Assembly (NCBI GenBank): GCA_020850995.1
Contig: JADZDP010000006.1
Span: 27,187 to 91,186, forward strand
Source: Deltaproteobacteria bacterium
Lineage (GTDB): Bacteria; Myxococcota; UBA727; VGSZ01
Reading direction: 5' to 3'
DNA length: 64,000 bases
The translations under genes were made by a program, and so were the position numbers. Under the pieces are notes generated by a model. The model had not been told where the DNA came from, searched no databases, and saw only the letters and a list, made by a program, of their open reading frames with translations. Shown here piece by piece: positions 6,689 through 16,472 of this stretch. Position 1 is the first letter of the stretch; every line of letters begins with the position of its first letter.

Positions 6689-8707
6689 TCAGCCCGGGTG
6701 GGCGGCGGAGGGGAAGCCGTGGCGGCCGTCGAGCAGGGCGATGGCGCCGTAAACAGCTTCCCGAGAGCCGACGAGGTAGAGCACGTCGCCGGCGCGCAGC
6801 GGAGAGCGCGGATCCGGCTGATCGTGGAGCGTGCCGTCGCGGTGCAGGGCGACCACCGAGGCGCCCGTCGTGGTGCGCAGCTCGAGCTCCACGAGCGACT
6901 TACCCACGCCGGTCATCTGCTCCGAAAGCAGCACGGACTCGACCCTGAGCGCGTCGAGCGCACGCAGCTCTCCGAGCCGGGCGCGCGGGATGACCGACGG
7001 TCGGGCCGCGTGCGCGGTCGCGTCCCGCGCGTCGCGCACGCTCGCGCCGAGCACGTTGATGGGCACGCCGCGCAGCCGTTGCACGCGCGCCAGGACCTCG
7101 ATTCCGCCCTCGATCTCCTCGGCGATGACGTCGGTGGCGCCGAGCGCGAGCAGGCCCGGGGTGTCCGCGTGGCGCCGGGCGCGCACCAGGATCGGCAGGT
7201 CAGGGGCCAGGCTGCGTGCGACGGCGATGACGCGGCGGGTTGCCTCGTCATCGCTGATGAGGATGACCAACGCCTCGGCCTGCGAGAGGCCCGCGTGCTC
7301 CAGCACCTCCTCGCTCGCCACATCGCCATAGAAGATGGGCGCGCCGGCCTCGCGCCCGGCGCGGACGGTCTCAGAGTCGAGATCGAGGATCACGTACCTG
7401 CCGCCGGTGGCGGCGAGCGCGTTCGACACCATGCGTCCGCCGAGGCCGTAGCCGGCGATGATCACGCGGCGCTCGCGCTCGCCCCCCTCGGCGCTGGGTT
7501 CGCTCATGCTGCGCACGCCGAGCAGCCGCTCGAGCGGGCGCAGCAGCGCGGCGCCGGCCGCGAGGTGCGGCGCGAGCCGCATCGAGACGGGGGTCACGAA
7601 CATGGTCAAGAGCCCGGCAGCGAGGAAGACCCTGCTCTCGTCCGGCGTGATCAACAGCGCGCGCTCGCCTTCCCGCGCCAGCACGAAGCCGAACTCGCCG
7701 AACTGCGCGAGGCTCACGCCCGCGAGCCAGGCCACCCGCGCAGGGAAGCGCATGACCATGCTCGCCAGGGTCGCGATGAGGCCCTTTCCGAAGAGGAGCG
7801 CCGCGAAGATCACGAAGACCGTCAGGCCGTGCGTCTTGAAGACGGTGACGTCGAAGAGCATGCCGAGCGACATGAAGAAGAGGCTCGTGAGCACGTCGCG
7901 CAGCGGCAGGACGTTCGCCATCGCCCGTTGCCCATAGGCGGACTCGGACAGGAGGATCCCTGCGAGGAACGCTCCCAGCGCCAGCGACAAGCCAAAGAAC
8001 GCCGTGAGCATCGCGGTGCCGGCGCACACGACCAGCACGGCCAGCAGGAACAGCTCGCGGCTCTGCGAGACGTCGGCGCGCGCGAGCACACGCGGGACCA
8101 CGAGGCGACCGGCGACGATGGTCAGCACGACGAAGAGCGCGGCCTTGCCGAGCGCAAGGACGATGCCGATGAATGGCGAGGACGGTCCCTGTCCAGCGAG
8201 CACCGGCACGAGCAGCATCATCGGGACCACTGCGAGATCCTGGAAGATGAGCGCGCCGATGGTGAAGCGGCCATGGGGCGCGTCGGTCTCGCCGCGCTCG
8301 GCGAGGCCGCGAAGCACGATGGCGGTGCTCGAGAGCGCAACGACGAAGCCGAAGAAGACGCCGCGCGCGAGGCTCTCGCCGAAGGTCAGCGCCAGGCCGA
8401 CGACGGCTGCGGTGGTCAGGCCGACTTGCAGCGAGCCACCGACGGCCACCAGACGGGCGATGCGCTTGAGCCGCTCGATCGAGAATTCGAGCCCGATGGT
8501 GAAGAGCAGCAGGATGACACCGACCTCGGCGAGCACCTCGATGGCGTGCGGATCGCGAATGAGCGCGAAGCCCGACGGCCCGACGAACGCGCCCGCCAAC
8601 ATGAAGCCGGCGACGGCCGGCAGCCGCAAGAACGCGACGGCGATGGCCGCCACCACGCCGATGCCGAGGATGACGACGAGCTCAGGCAGAACCGGGATGT
8701 GCGCCAC
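6689..8707 (-). CDS. KefB/CPA2-type monovalent cation:proton antiporter
   Basis: This is a 672-residue inner-membrane protein. Residues 1-385 hold about 12-13 hydrophobic segments with signatures of the CPA2 family (GLEFSIERLKR, SSTAIVLRGL, FQDLAVVPMM, GAFLAGILLSES). A Rossmann RCK/TrkA-N domain follows from about residue 415 (IIAGYGLGGRMVSNAL), then a TrkA-C domain near 570-660 (RAGDVLYLVGSREAV). Such proteins exchange K+ or Na+ for H+ and are gated by nucleotides or glutathione adducts bound to the RCK domain. It converges on the CBS gene (77 bp gap). The upstream 18 bp separate it from a MarR-like frame on the other strand, which could once have been its divergent regulator. Confidence 0.92.
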   Translation of the reverse strand: MAHIPVLPELVVILGIGVVAAIAVAFLRLPAVAGFMLAGAFVGPSGFALIRDPHAIEVLAEVGVILLLFTIGLEFSIERLKRIARLVAVGGSLQVGLTTAAVVGLALTFGESLARGVFFGFVVALSSTAIVLRGLAERGETDAPHGRFTIGALIFQDLAVVPMMLLVPVLAGQGPSSPFIGIVLALGKAALFVVLTIVAGRLVVPRVLARADVSQSRELFLLAVLVVCAGTAMLTAFFGLSLALGAFLAGILLSESAYGQRAMANVLPLRDVLTSLFFMSLGMLFDVTVFKTHGLTVFVIFAALLFGKGLIATLASMVMRFPARVAWLAGVSLAQFGEFGFVLAREGERALLITPDESRVFLAAGLLTMFVTPVSMRLAPHLAAGAALLRPLERLLGVRSMSEPSAEGGERERRVIIAGYGLGGRMVSNALAATGGRYVILDLDSETVRAGREAGAPIFYGDVASEEVLEHAGLSQAEALVILISDDEATRRVIAVARSLAPDLPILVRARRHADTPGLLALGATDVIAEEIEGGIEVLARVQRLRGVPINVLGASVRDARDATAHAARPSVIPRARLGELRALDALRVESVLLSEQMTGVGKSLVELELRTTTGASVVALHRDGTLHDQPDPRSPLRAGDVLYLVGSREAVYGAIALLDGRHGFPSAAHPG

Positions 8708-8725
8708 GTTGCTCCGCCTCGCCGA

Positions 8726-9433
8726 GTGGTCTCAGCGCGGCGGCGCTACGTCAACCGGGACCGTTCAACGTGTTCTCGCCGTTTCCTCGAGCCGATCCAG
8801 TTCGCAGGCGTCCCTCTGATCGTCCGCTGCGTCGGCAAATACCCGGGCATCACCCCGTCGCAGCTCGCCGAGGTTCTTCAACTCGATCCTGGGACGATCT
8901 CGGCCGCCTTGGCGCGTCTTGAGCATCGTGCGCTGCTCGTTCGCCGGCGCGACCATCGCGACCGTCGCCGCGTCGCCCTTGCGCTCACCGCCGACGGGCG
9001 CGTCCTCGATCGACCCGCCGCGGGCACCGTCGAGCGCGCGGTCGAGCGCCTGATCGCTTCGAGCGACACCGCCGCCCTCACCCTGGCGAACGATGTGCTC
9101 GCCGCGCTGGCTGCGGAGCTCGCGAAAGAAGCGAAGACGCAGCGCGCTGGCCCTTCGAGACCGCCGATGCGTCGCCGTCAGGGCACGAGGCTGCGAAGGA
9201 CCACGGCGCGCGAAGTGAACGACACGCTATTCCCCGAGCCCGCCTTTAGGTTGATGGTCTCGACGAGCGGCGCGTGCGTCCCTGCGTCGTCCGCCACCCA
9301 CTCGACGAGGAAGTTCGCGCCGGTGCCGCCGCTGTCATCCCTCAGGTCGACGACATGGTCGAAGGTAGCGAGCGGCGCCAGTACGCGGGCCATCGGCACG
9401 ACCTCCTTCAGGAGCTCGCCGCCGCTGTCGTAA
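8726..9433 (+). pseudogene. damaged MarR-family regulator frame
   Basis: A frame with a possible GTG at 8726 contains a clear MarR winged helix at roughly residues 25-100: GITPSQLAEVLQLDPGTISAAL, then RRRDHRDRRRVALALTADGR, the DxR wing and start of the following helix. MarR proteins normally have about 40 residues of dimerisation helix before this; here only about 20 poorly matching residues fit before the antiporter gene. At the 3' side similarity ends near 9145, but the frame runs on to 9433, antisense to the DUF3124 gene. Both ends therefore look damaged. Originally it may have repressed the divergent antiporter gene. Confidence 0.5.
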
Positions 9434-9720
9434 TACTTCGCCGACCGCAACAAGATCGAGCGCGCAGGATCGGTGTTGCGCACGCTCAGGATCACCGTGA
9501 GCGGCATCGTCTGATGTGCCGCGGTCGTGTAGACGCTCGAGTACGCCGGCACGTAGAGAAGCTCGCCCGTCCGCACCGGGGCCGCCAGCGCCTCGGGCCC
9601 CGCGACGGGCGCGATCGTGTCGACGTTCTTCGGCTGCCCGGACGTCGCGGCAGGCTGCTGAGCCAGACACGCGCACAGCGCGCACGACCCAGCGACAACC
9701 ACAAGGAGGCGAACGTTCAT
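9178..9720 (-). CDS. DUF3124 lipoprotein
   Basis: This is a 180-residue protein with ATG at 9720; the frame extends upstream but without coding character. It begins with a signal peptide (MNVRLLVVVAGSCALCACLA) with Cys16 or Cys18 as the likely lipidated residue. The mature part matches the DUF3124 pattern: LLYVPAYSSVY, then LSVRNTD, KYYDSGGELL, and GGTGANFLVEW near the end. The family is of unknown function, exported and mainly proteobacterial. The beta-rich pattern suggests a compact periplasmic domain. Its 3' half is overlapped on the other strand by the run-on MarR-like frame. Confidence 0.78.
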   Translation of the reverse strand: MNVRLLVVVAGSCALCACLAQQPAATSGQPKNVDTIAPVAGPEALAAPVRTGELLYVPAYSSVYTTAAHQTMPLTVILSVRNTDPARSILLRSAKYYDSGGELLKEVVPMARVLAPLATFDHVVDLRDDSGGTGANFLVEWVADDAGTHAPLVETINLKAGSGNSVSFTSRAVVLRSLVP

Positions 9721-10109
9721 CACGACCGCATCGGAGCAACTTTCCCCGTCGAGCGCAATGATCGTGCCCCAGCGCGCACGAGCGCATGCATCCGTCCCGC
9801 CCCGTGTAGGCGATCGGCACTCGCCCGACCACGAGCGGTACCGGGGCTCCGGCTTCAGCGAGGCGCCGCGCGCATCGCCCGCTCGGAGCGGGGCGACGGC
9901 GACGGCGAGGCGTTCAACAGATCGGAAGCGACCCGCGGACGCGGATCTCTGGTCGGCGAATCCGGCGCTGCCGCGACCCACGGACACGATCTCCATGGGT
10001 CGCGGCGGCGTGGGACCGGTCCCCCGCACCCCGCGTAGAGCCGTGATGTCTCGTGACGGCCTGTGACAACGTCGTCTGTTAGGTAGCTGTCATCACGATA
10101 TACAAAATC
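9721..10109. other. 389-bp gene-free stretch before the attachment-site copy
   Basis: No supported gene is seen. It contains a perfect 12-bp palindrome GGGACCGGTCCC (10012-10023) and, near its right end, a less GC-rich run with GTGATG at 10048 and CATCAC at 10091 in inverted order. These may be protein-binding sites of the integration machinery or the promoter of the DUF3124 gene; neither is proven. Confidence 0.45.
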
Positions 10110-10156
10110 GACTCTTAATCCGGAGGTTGAAGGTTCGAGTCCTTCCGGGCCCACCA
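10110..10156 (+). repeat. 3' half of tRNA-Lys(CTT): attR-type attachment-site copy
   Basis: The sequence carries the anticodon loop CTCTTAA (10112-10118), a perfect T-arm (GAAGG, TTCGAGT, CCTTC; 10129-10145), the 3' acceptor strand CGGGCCC, discriminator A and encoded CCA (10154-10156). No D-arm, no 5' acceptor GGGCCCG and only a broken anticodon stem precede it, so this is not a functional tRNA gene. A tRNA 3' end of about 47 bp is the typical crossover identity block of integrases. The orientation puts the integrated DNA to its left, with the intact tRNA expected beyond the left window edge. Confidence 0.75.
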
Positions 10157-10189
10157 CGAAACACCGCGCACGACGCTGCGCACGTCATC

Positions 10190-10213
10190 GACGCCCGCCG
10201 CTTGGCGGGCGTC
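10190..10213. terminator. strong hairpin terminator downstream of the tRNA fragment
   Basis: GACGCCCGCC and GGCGGGCGTC form a perfect 10-bp stem with a GCTT loop, followed on the + strand by GTCGTTT. It lies just past the tRNA 3' end and just beyond the 3' end of the converging gene that stops at 10226. It could terminate both; it was probably the terminator of the original tRNA gene. Confidence 0.6.
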
Positions 10214-10225
10214 GTCGTTTGGCGG

Positions 10226-11533
<1,308 letters not shown>

Positions 11534-11833
11534 CGGCGCCGGAGGCTAGCAGGCCTGGCTCCGCCCGGCAGCGCCCCCCTTTTTGGATCTGTGATCCCGA
11601 GTGCTCGATGGCCAGCGACCAGCGGGAGCCGTCTTGGGCGGGGGCGGGTCTGGCGCCAGGCCCTCCCAAGCGGCGTCCCCAATCTCGATGAGCGCTGCGC
11701 CTCGCGATCGGGGGTGAGCGCCGCTCCCGCTCGCGTTGGCCGCTTGACGGGGCGCGTCGAGCGGCGGCGCGTCGGCCCTGGCTCCGGTGCCAAAGGCCTC
11801 GACGGCCGTGCGCCGGTCGCGCTAACGGCAGGC
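11534..11833. promoter_or_regulatory. 300-bp divergent intergenic region
   Basis: This gap separates the Gly-rich protein gene (leftward) from glgP (rightward), so it must hold both promoters. I see no clear sigma-70 hexamers and no supported gene. A long rightward frame crosses it but lacks similarity to anything before the glgP ATG. Confidence 0.4.
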
Positions 11834-14008
11834 ATGTCGATCACGCACCTCGCCCTGTCCAAGCTCCACGCCCAGCCGATCGCCAACGCCCCCTTGCCGC
11901 CGCGCCTCGAGGGCCTGCGGCGCCTCGCCTACAACCTGTACTGGACCTGGCACCCGCGCGTGATCTCGCTCTTCAAGCGCATCGACGCGCACGTGTGGCA
12001 GGCCGCGCGTAACCCCGTGCCCGTCTTGAGCGCGCGCGCCGACTGGTCCGAGTTCCTCGACAACCCCGAGTTCATGGCGGAGTACGAGACGGTGCTCGGC
12101 GCCTTCGACCGCTACATGGCGGACGAGACCGGCCACTGGTACGGACGCCAGCGCACCGCCACCGACCGCGTCGCCTCATTGCGCGGGCCCATCGCCTACT
12201 TCTGCGCCGAGTTCGGCCTGCACGAGCACCTGCAGATCTACTCGGGCGGCTTGGGCGTCTTGGCGGGCGACCACCTGAAGACCGCCAGCGACCTCGGCTT
12301 GCCCTTCGTCGCCGTGGGCCTGCTCTATCGCCAGGGCTACTTCCGCCAGACCATCGACGCCGAGGGCCAGCAAGAGCACGCCTACCCGCACCTGCTGCCC
12401 GAGCACATGCCGCTCCTGCGCGCCGACGATCCCGTCAGCGGGCGCCCGCTGCGCGTCAGCCTCGAGATGCCGGGCCGCAAGGTGCACGTCGCCGTGTGGA
12501 TCGCGCGCGTGGGCCGCGTGCCGCTCGTCCTGCTCGACACCGACATCGCCGACAACGCCTACGCCGATCGCCCCATCACCGGACAGCTCTACGTGCGTGG
12601 CCGCGAGATGCGCCTGCACCAAGAGCTGGTGCTCGGTGTCGCGGGTCAGCGCGCGCTGCGCGCACTCGGCATCGAGCCCGGCGTGTTCCACCTGAACGAG
12701 GGGCACTCGGCCTTCATGCTCGTCGAGCAGACGCGCGAGAAGTGCAAGGCCGGCACACCGTTCTCGTCTGCCATCGAGGCCGTGCGCAAGAGCGCGGTGT
12801 TCACCATCCACACGCCGGTGTCGGCGGGCAACGAGAAGTTCGACGCCAACCTGGTGCGGCGCCTGACCCAGCCCATGCTCGAGGGCTCCGGAGTCGAGCT
12901 CGAGCGCGTCCTCGAGATGGGCCGCGGCGAGACGGGCGATCCGTCGATGTTCGACATGACCGCGTTCTCGCTGCGCATGACCAACCTGTCGAACGCCGTC
13001 AGTCAACTGCATGCGCGCACCGCCAACGGCACCTGGAAGCACGTGCTCGGCGGGCGCGAGATCCTCGGGGTCACCAACGGCGTGCACATGGGCACCTGGC
13101 TCGGCCAGAGCCTGCGCTGGCTGTGCGAAGACGAGGGCATCTCGCTCGAGGACCTCGGCAGCGAAGAGGAGCAAGGCAACCTGCAGGAGCACGTCGCCGC
13201 CATCGACGCCAAGAAGCTGTGGGACGGCCACCAGCGCCAAAAGCTCGAGCTGTTCTTCTTCTTGCGCGGCCGCTTGCGCAACATGCTGGCGCGCCAGGGC
13301 GAGGGCCCCGAGGTGCTGGCCGAGCTCGACAAGTTCCTCGACCCCGGCGTGCTCACCCTCGGCTTCGCGCGCCGCTTCGCCACCTACAAGCGCGCGCACC
13401 TGTTGTTCACCGACGAGGAGCGCCTGGCGCGCCTGGTGTGGAACCCCGAGCGCCCGGTACAGATCCTGTTCGCCGGCAAGGCGCACCCGGCCGACCGCCC
13501 CGGCCAGAAGGTCATCCAGAGCCTGTTCCAGAAGAGCAGGAGCGAGCGCTTCCGCGGCCGTGTCTTCGTCATCGAGGACTACGACATGCGGGTGGGCCGC
13601 TTCCTCGTCGACGGTGTCGACGTGTGGCTCAACAACCCGCGCCGCCCGCTGGAGGCCAGCGGCACGTCGGGCATGAAGGCCGCCGCCAACGGCGCGCCCA
13701 ACCTATCGATCCTCGACGGATGGTGGGACGAGGGCTACGACGGCAAGAACGGTTGGGCCATCGGCGGCCGCGACCAGAACCCCGACGAGGGCGCCCAGGA
13801 TCGCGCCGACGCCGCGTCGCTCTACGACGCGCTCGAGCGCGAGGTCATCCCCGCCTATTACCAGCGCGACGCCCACGGCACGCCCACGGCCTGGGTCGGG
13901 CTGATGCGCGCGGCCATGGCGTCGTCGATCTGGCGCTTCTCCACGCACCGCATGCTCGAGGAGTACTTCGAGCGCATGTATTTGCCCACCGCGCGGGGCC
14001 GCCGGTGA
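11834..14008 (+). CDS. glgP: alpha-glucan (glycogen) phosphorylase
   Basis: This is a 724-residue cytosolic enzyme of family GT35 that releases glucose-1-phosphate from glycogen or maltodextrins using PLP and phosphate. The start is the ATG at 11834, beginning MSITHLAL; upstream sequence in frame is not coding-like. Family landmarks include YFCAEFGLHE, YSGGLGVLAGDHLK, HLNEGHSAF, GFARRFATYKR and ASGTSGMKAAANG, with Lys615 in the position of the PLP Schiff-base lysine. The length and wording fit the short TIGR02094-type phosphorylases common in Deltaproteobacteria-like lineages rather than the 800-residue E. coli type. Its stop overlaps the gatC start by 4 bp. Confidence 0.95.
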   Translation: MSITHLALSKLHAQPIANAPLPPRLEGLRRLAYNLYWTWHPRVISLFKRIDAHVWQAARNPVPVLSARADWSEFLDNPEFMAEYETVLGAFDRYMADETGHWYGRQRTATDRVASLRGPIAYFCAEFGLHEHLQIYSGGLGVLAGDHLKTASDLGLPFVAVGLLYRQGYFRQTIDAEGQQEHAYPHLLPEHMPLLRADDPVSGRPLRVSLEMPGRKVHVAVWIARVGRVPLVLLDTDIADNAYADRPITGQLYVRGREMRLHQELVLGVAGQRALRALGIEPGVFHLNEGHSAFMLVEQTREKCKAGTPFSSAIEAVRKSAVFTIHTPVSAGNEKFDANLVRRLTQPMLEGSGVELERVLEMGRGETGDPSMFDMTAFSLRMTNLSNAVSQLHARTANGTWKHVLGGREILGVTNGVHMGTWLGQSLRWLCEDEGISLEDLGSEEEQGNLQEHVAAIDAKKLWDGHQRQKLELFFFLRGRLRNMLARQGEGPEVLAELDKFLDPGVLTLGFARRFATYKRAHLLFTDEERLARLVWNPERPVQILFAGKAHPADRPGQKVIQSLFQKSRSERFRGRVFVIEDYDMRVGRFLVDGVDVWLNNPRRPLEASGTSGMKAAANGAPNLSILDGWWDEGYDGKNGWAIGGRDQNPDEGAQDRADAASLYDALEREVIPAYYQRDAHGTPTAWVGLMRAAMASSIWRFSTHRMLEEYFERMYLPTARGRR

Positions 14009-14292
14009 CGGCACCAAGCGCGGCGGACGTCGCCAAGATGGCGGCGCTGGCGCGCATCCGCGTCGACGCTACGGAGGTCGAGCGGCTGTCGGTCGACGTG
14101 GCCCGCGTGCTCCACTACGTGGAGCTGTTGTTCGCGGTCGACGTCGCGGGCGTGGAGCCCTTGCGCCAGCCGCCGGTGGTGCATCAGCCCCTACGCGTCG
14201 ACGAGGCGCGTGACGTGCTCGGCGAGCGCGCCGTCGCCGTGTCGGCCGGCGCCGTCGACGGGCTGGTGCGCGTGCCGAAGGTGATCGGCTGA
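14005..14292 (+). CDS. gatC: Asp/Glu-tRNA amidotransferase subunit C
   Basis: This is a 95-residue protein starting with GTG at 14005 (GTGA overlap with glgP). The pattern fits GatC: an N-terminal helix with MAALARIRV, a middle helix with DVARVLHYVELLFAVDV, then VEPL and LRVDEARD. GatC stabilises the GatA-GatB pair that amidates mischarged Asp-tRNA(Asn) or Glu-tRNA(Gln). Here it is separated from gatA (27031-28518) by about 13 kb, and gatB is not in the window. Confidence 0.85.
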   Translation: MTAPSAADVAKMAALARIRVDATEVERLSVDVARVLHYVELLFAVDVAGVEPLRQPPVVHQPLRVDEARDVLGERAVAVSAGAVDGLVRVPKVIG

Positions 14293-14297
14293 GCTCG

Positions 14298-16442
14298 ATG
14301 TGGGCGCTGTTCGCCGCCCCGATCTTCCTGGCGGCCGCCCTCCTGTTCGTCGCCGAGCCCATGGTGGCGAAGACCTTGCTCCCGGTCCTCGGTGGGAGCC
14401 CCGCGGTTTGGAACGTCTGCGTGCTGGTGTTTCAGACGCTCCTGCTTTTTGGCTACGCCTGGGCCCACCTGCTCGCCCGCTTGCCGGGGCGCGCGGAGCG
14501 CATCGTGCACGCCATGGTGTTGGTGGCGGCCGCGTGCACGCTGCCGCTCGATCTCTCGGCGCGCCCCGGAGACGAGCTGGCCGCCACCGCGCCGACGTCG
14601 TGGCTGCTGGTGCGCCTGCTGACCACGGTGGCGCCGTGCTTCTTCGCCATGGCCGCCACCGGATCGCTGGTGCAGCGCTGGTTCTCGCGCACGGGGCGTG
14701 ATCCCTACCCGCTCTACGCCGCGAGCAACGCGGGCAGCTTGGTGGGGATGCTGGCGTTCCCTTTCGTGGTGGAGCGCACCCTCGACGTCCACGGGCAGAC
14801 CACGCTGTTCGGCGCGGGCTTCCTCGCAACCGCGCTCCTCGTCGGGGGCGCCGCGCTCGCTTCCGTGAAGGCGACCGCCTCCGACGCCACCACCACCGAC
14901 GGGCCGCCGCCACGACCGCGCGAGCTCGCGCAGTGGCTCCTCTGGTCGGCACTCCCGTCGAGCCTGCTGCTCGGCTGCACGCAGCACATCACCACCGACG
15001 TCGCCACGGTGCCGTTGCTGTGGATGATCCCGCTGGCGCTCTACCTCGCGACCTTCATCATCGCGTTCGCGCGACCGCGCGCCGCCCCGCCGGCGCTGTC
15101 GTTGCTCACGGCGGCGCTGCTCACCGCGCTGACGGTGATCGCGCTGCGCGAGGCCAAGAAGCCCGAGCTGCTGGTCGGCGGGTTGCACCTCGCCACCTTC
15201 TTCTGTGGCGCGCTCTTGTGCCATTTGCGACTCGCGGCCTCACGCCCGGCGCCGCGGCACCTCACGACCTTCTATCTCGTGATCGCGCTCGGGGGCGTGA
15301 TCGGCAGCGCGTGCAACGCCCTGCTGGCACCCGTGCTCGTCGATCGCGTGCTCGAGTACCCGCTCGCGCTGGCGGCGCTGGCGCTCCTGCTTCACGACCG
15401 CAGCTCGCCGGGCGTGCGCGCCAGCTGGCGCACGCCTGCGGTCTTCGTAGCGGCCGTGACCGCGCTGGTGGCGCTGCTCCGCAACGTACCAGTCGACGAC
15501 GGCCCGGCGCTGCTCGTCGTCAAGGTGGTGCTGCCGCCGGCCGCATGCTTCCTGCTGTTGCGCCGTCCACGCCACTTCGCCGCCGGTATCGCTGCGCTGT
15601 TCGCGGCCTCGTTCGCGCTCCCCGCCGCGCACGGCAAGCTCCTCGAGGTCGAGCGGACCTTCTTCGGCGTGCACCGCGTGGCGTACGATGTCGAGCAGCG
15701 CTTCGTGCTGCTGTTGCACGGCACCACGCTGCACGGCGCCGAAGCCCGCGACGACGACGGCCGCGCGCCCACGTCCTACTATCACCCGAGCGGGCCCGCG
15801 GGCGCCCTGTTCGCGGCGCTGCACGGCACCCGCGGCGCCGCCGCGCTCGACGTCGGCATTATCGGCTTGGGCGTCGGGTCGCTGGCGGCCTACGCGCGGC
15901 CCAACGATCACTTCACCTTCTTCGAGATCGATCCCGCTGTGGTGCGCATCGCACGAACCCCCACGTGGTTTCGCTTCTTGTCCCGCGCGGGCCAGGCGGC
16001 GCAGGTGGTCGTCGCCGACGGGCGGCTCGGGCTGCGCACGGTGGCGCCCGGCTCGCTCGACGTGGTGGTGGTCGACGCGTTCAGCTCCGACGCCATCCCG
16101 GTGCACCTGCTCACGCGCGAAGCGCTCCGCATGTACGTCGAGCGCCTCAAGCCTGGCGGGCTCGTCGTCCTGCACGTCTCCAACGACGTCTTCGACCTTC
16201 CGCCGGTGGTCGACGCCCTGGCCCGCGCCGAGGGCCTGGTGATGGCCGCCGCCACCGACGGACCACCCGCAGACGAGCACGCGGCCCAAGGCAAGCAGCC
16301 GTCGCAATGGGCGGTGGTCGCGCGCTCGACGGACGACCTGACGCTGCTCGGGGCGACTGGCTTGACCTGGAACAGCTTCGTGGAGGCGAGCGCGCCCGTC
16401 TGGACCGACGCGTTCTCTCCAGTGGTGTCTGCGTTGCGCTGA
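14298..16442 (+). CDS. membrane protein fused to spermidine-synthase-like domain
   Basis: This is a 714-residue protein starting at ATG 14298, 5 bp after gatC. About 12 hydrophobic segments fill the first 440 residues, including conserved MVAKTLLPVLGGSPAVWN and YPLYAASNAGSLVG. The last 250 residues form a Rossmann domain: IIGLGVGSLAAYA, FFEIDPAVVRIA, and DAFSSDAIPVHLLTREA. These are the aminopropyltransferase-like motifs with the conserved acidic pair. Such fused proteins are widespread but their substrate is unknown; a polyamine or other alkyl transfer to an exported compound is possible. Confidence 0.88.
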   Translation: MWALFAAPIFLAAALLFVAEPMVAKTLLPVLGGSPAVWNVCVLVFQTLLLFGYAWAHLLARLPGRAERIVHAMVLVAAACTLPLDLSARPGDELAATAPTSWLLVRLLTTVAPCFFAMAATGSLVQRWFSRTGRDPYPLYAASNAGSLVGMLAFPFVVERTLDVHGQTTLFGAGFLATALLVGGAALASVKATASDATTTDGPPPRPRELAQWLLWSALPSSLLLGCTQHITTDVATVPLLWMIPLALYLATFIIAFARPRAAPPALSLLTAALLTALTVIALREAKKPELLVGGLHLATFFCGALLCHLRLAASRPAPRHLTTFYLVIALGGVIGSACNALLAPVLVDRVLEYPLALAALALLLHDRSSPGVRASWRTPAVFVAAVTALVALLRNVPVDDGPALLVVKVVLPPAACFLLLRRPRHFAAGIAALFAASFALPAAHGKLLEVERTFFGVHRVAYDVEQRFVLLLHGTTLHGAEARDDDGRAPTSYYHPSGPAGALFAALHGTRGAAALDVGIIGLGVGSLAAYARPNDHFTFFEIDPAVVRIARTPTWFRFLSRAGQAAQVVVADGRLGLRTVAPGSLDVVVVDAFSSDAIPVHLLTREALRMYVERLKPGGLVVLHVSNDVFDLPPVVDALARAEGLVMAAATDGPPADEHAAQGKQPSQWAVVARSTDDLTLLGATGLTWNSFVEASAPVWTDAFSPVVSALR

Positions 16443-16472
16443 CCCGGCGCCGCGCTCGAAGCGGCGCGCCGT

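Noticed and set aside
6650..9433. 927-residue + strand frame
   Set aside because: Up to 8707 it is the antisense shadow of the K+/H+ antiporter; only the MarR-like part after 8726 has real similarity.
10080..10156. Complete tRNA-Lys gene
   Set aside because: There is no 5' acceptor strand or D-arm upstream, and the anticodon stem is mismatched, so only the 3' half is present.
14184..15224. 346-residue minus strand frame
   Set aside because: It is the shadow of the membrane/spermidine-synthase-like gene with no family match.
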